A DNA stretch of 35,160 bases from B8-G4 sp033720735. Lineage in GTDB: Bacteria; Bacteroidota; Bacteroidia; Chitinophagales; Saprospiraceae. The notes under the pieces were generated by a model. It did no database searches. It was given only the letters and a program-made list of their open reading frames with translations, and was not told the DNA's origin. The translations under genes and the position numbers were made by a program. The stretch spans positions 1-35,160 of the forward strand of contig JAWWBX010000009.1 of assembly GCA_033720735.1 (NCBI GenBank). Reading direction: 5' to 3'. Below are positions 35,001 through 35,160 of the stretch, piece by piece (the first letter of the stretch is position 1; every line of letters starts with the position of its first letter).

Positions 35001-35160
35001 TAGTCTCCGGGGTCCGCCCCGTTCCCGCCGAAAAAATTACCGTCGATAACGGCTGGATTGCTCCCGGCCGGGTCACTCACCACTGACCAGGTGCCCGGGT
35101 CGGCATTGCCAAGGAGGTTGTCCAGATCCAGCAATGTGCCATCTCCACACAACGGGTCGG
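32084..35160 (-). CDS. Large T9SS type B repeat protein, C-terminal part (5' end beyond window)
   Basis: At least 1025 residues. The frame runs off the window end without a start, so the N-terminus is missing. It consists of Asp/Ser/Thr-rich Ig-like repeats in two alternating kinds. One has CxCPxxxV...V(C)...L.DL....G.WSV.....S.PAVI and ends G.Y.L.F.L....GCP; the other has VWVxSTVGTW-like VD..G...GTY.FTYTT.SAV.PC.E. Many conserved Cys pairs are present. The last about 95 residues are a gliding-motility-associated type B sorting domain: YVPNVFSPNGDQVND, then IFDRWGNQVF and GWDGRFSGQDAPAGVYVYV. The product is thus exported by the type IX system and placed on or released from the surface; an adhesin or gliding role is likely. 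Confidence 0.93.
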   Translation of the reverse strand, partial: DPLCGDGTLLDLDNLLGNADPGTWSVVSDPAGSNPAVIDGNFFGGNGADPGDYILRYTLDSIVPGCPEFAEEIVTVVAPPSLLAGPDANACVGNNVVITAFTDSSPILDWWTNGTGVLEASGTLTADYIPSFEDTLAGQVTVYILASDSAGVCTPVLDSTVLTIIPPPLVELSDSTLSTCQDPTNAIPVSLTDLIVGSDTVGTWIELTSSGVDISDPSSVNFQGIDPGVYTFTYTTNSAVLPCTEKTFMLYITVEDCSCPGIEVLTPHWVCQSDTALDLSTLVADSLSGTWSIIMQPSPSNPGMIDDTLFTFADAAAGTYILRFQLDSVPMPGCPDTALAEVTVRPPPQVSILADTAICDAAPVLVSGQISGSVSSVLWITAGDGQWSDDGVLTTVYIPGSEDVSDGVVQWSLVAIDGTGVCPSDTAFWTLGINSSPYALLSPGPAVICNTSADGSVLDLMQFVIEGDQNGIWADTDSAGVDLINPDFVDFDGIPAGTYSFTYTTQSAVAPCSEATYTIEVVVEDCTCPDLSVTPTAGPVCNMGGLALADLVLSSEPGVWSVFAAPSGSAPAVIEDDSLLNVAGADSGLYTLVFVLAAPEDGCPDSAFATVQVEAFPDTISTLAECSGPDTYSVTLEVLALDVTAGAGMLTFLGGTSYLVEEIPDSMALTFELANGVCINTYTVGPVDCSCALEVAASGDVTICAGDSVVLSAEVTQGDPANMFWLISPDTVFSESISVNTSGTYVVVINDLLGCLASDTVEVVIAGNLDAVIVPLDPNCPGENDGALTIESVAGAVGALQLALNNGAAVEIDTLPYTIAPLSPGSYSLELADSLGCSASFEFDILPATGGSIELGPDQEIPLGDSVLVTLISDFAPAWIHWEPPWTDSLTISRWFAPVSELGISVQVADDAGCTYRDSLVLTVFERPEETGLYVPNVFSPNGDQVNDRFTIYTDGEIIELNIFDRWGNQVFGRRGFPAAQPLLGWDGRFSGQDAPAGVYVYVAVVRPAGAEAQMIAGDVTLIR

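Overview
The window looks like chromosomal DNA of a GC-rich member of Bacteroidota, most likely Saprospiria (Lewinella/Saprospira-like). This is inferred from gene families, not from a marker gene. The signs are a gliding-motility/type IX secretion (T9SS) type B sorting domain, receptor-L-type repeat surface proteins, two LytS/LytTR two-component pairs, a secreted CHAT-TPR protein with its own ECF sigma factor, a CarboxypepD_reg-type TonB receptor, and almost no Shine-Dalgarno sequences. I see no rRNA, tRNA, CRISPR array or intact insertion sequence.

Layout. (1) 1-3661 (-): the first 1220 residues of a very large secreted protein whose 3' end lies outside the window. It has receptor-L-like repeats, an alpha/beta hydrolase with a full Ser-Asp-His set, then the core of an ExoY/edema-factor/CyaA-type nucleotidyl cyclase toxin domain. 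This is the most striking item here. (2) 3772-7750: an ECF-like sigma factor and an overlapping membrane TPR protein face a secreted, C-terminally anchored CHAT-protease/TPR protein; the two convergent genes abut with no spacer. (3) 7979-11664: PAP2 phosphatase, PepSY-like protein, ArnT-like GT-C glycosyltransferase and GtrA protein on +, then a small RRM RNA-binding protein on -. (4) 11726-16329: a LytS/LytTR pair on -, divergent from a serine hydrolase-TPR protein coupled to a trypsin-like protease. (5) 16326-20661 (-): a two-component propeller sensor kinase, its LytTR regulator and a SAM methyltransferase in one tight operon. (6) 20658-21545: the only long stretch without an intact gene. 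It holds a YceI-like remnant, a second coding-like remnant, and about 400 bp of non-coding sequence ending in a strong + strand terminator. (7) 21546-24515: a three-domain APH kinase / M23 / class III aminotransferase fusion. (8) 24524-32038 (-): an SMP-30-like lipoprotein, a BNR-repeat protein, a TonB receptor coupled to a secreted HMA metal-binding protein, and a histidine-phosphatase lipoprotein. (9) 32084-35160 (-): the C-terminal part of a large T9SS type B repeat protein.

Most products are predicted to be exported or membrane-bound, so the region is mainly about the cell surface, signal sensing and secreted enzymes. The toxin-like protein suggests interaction with eukaryotic prey or hosts. 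That is a hypothesis: known members of this cyclase family are switched on by eukaryotic proteins, but nothing in the window shows the target.
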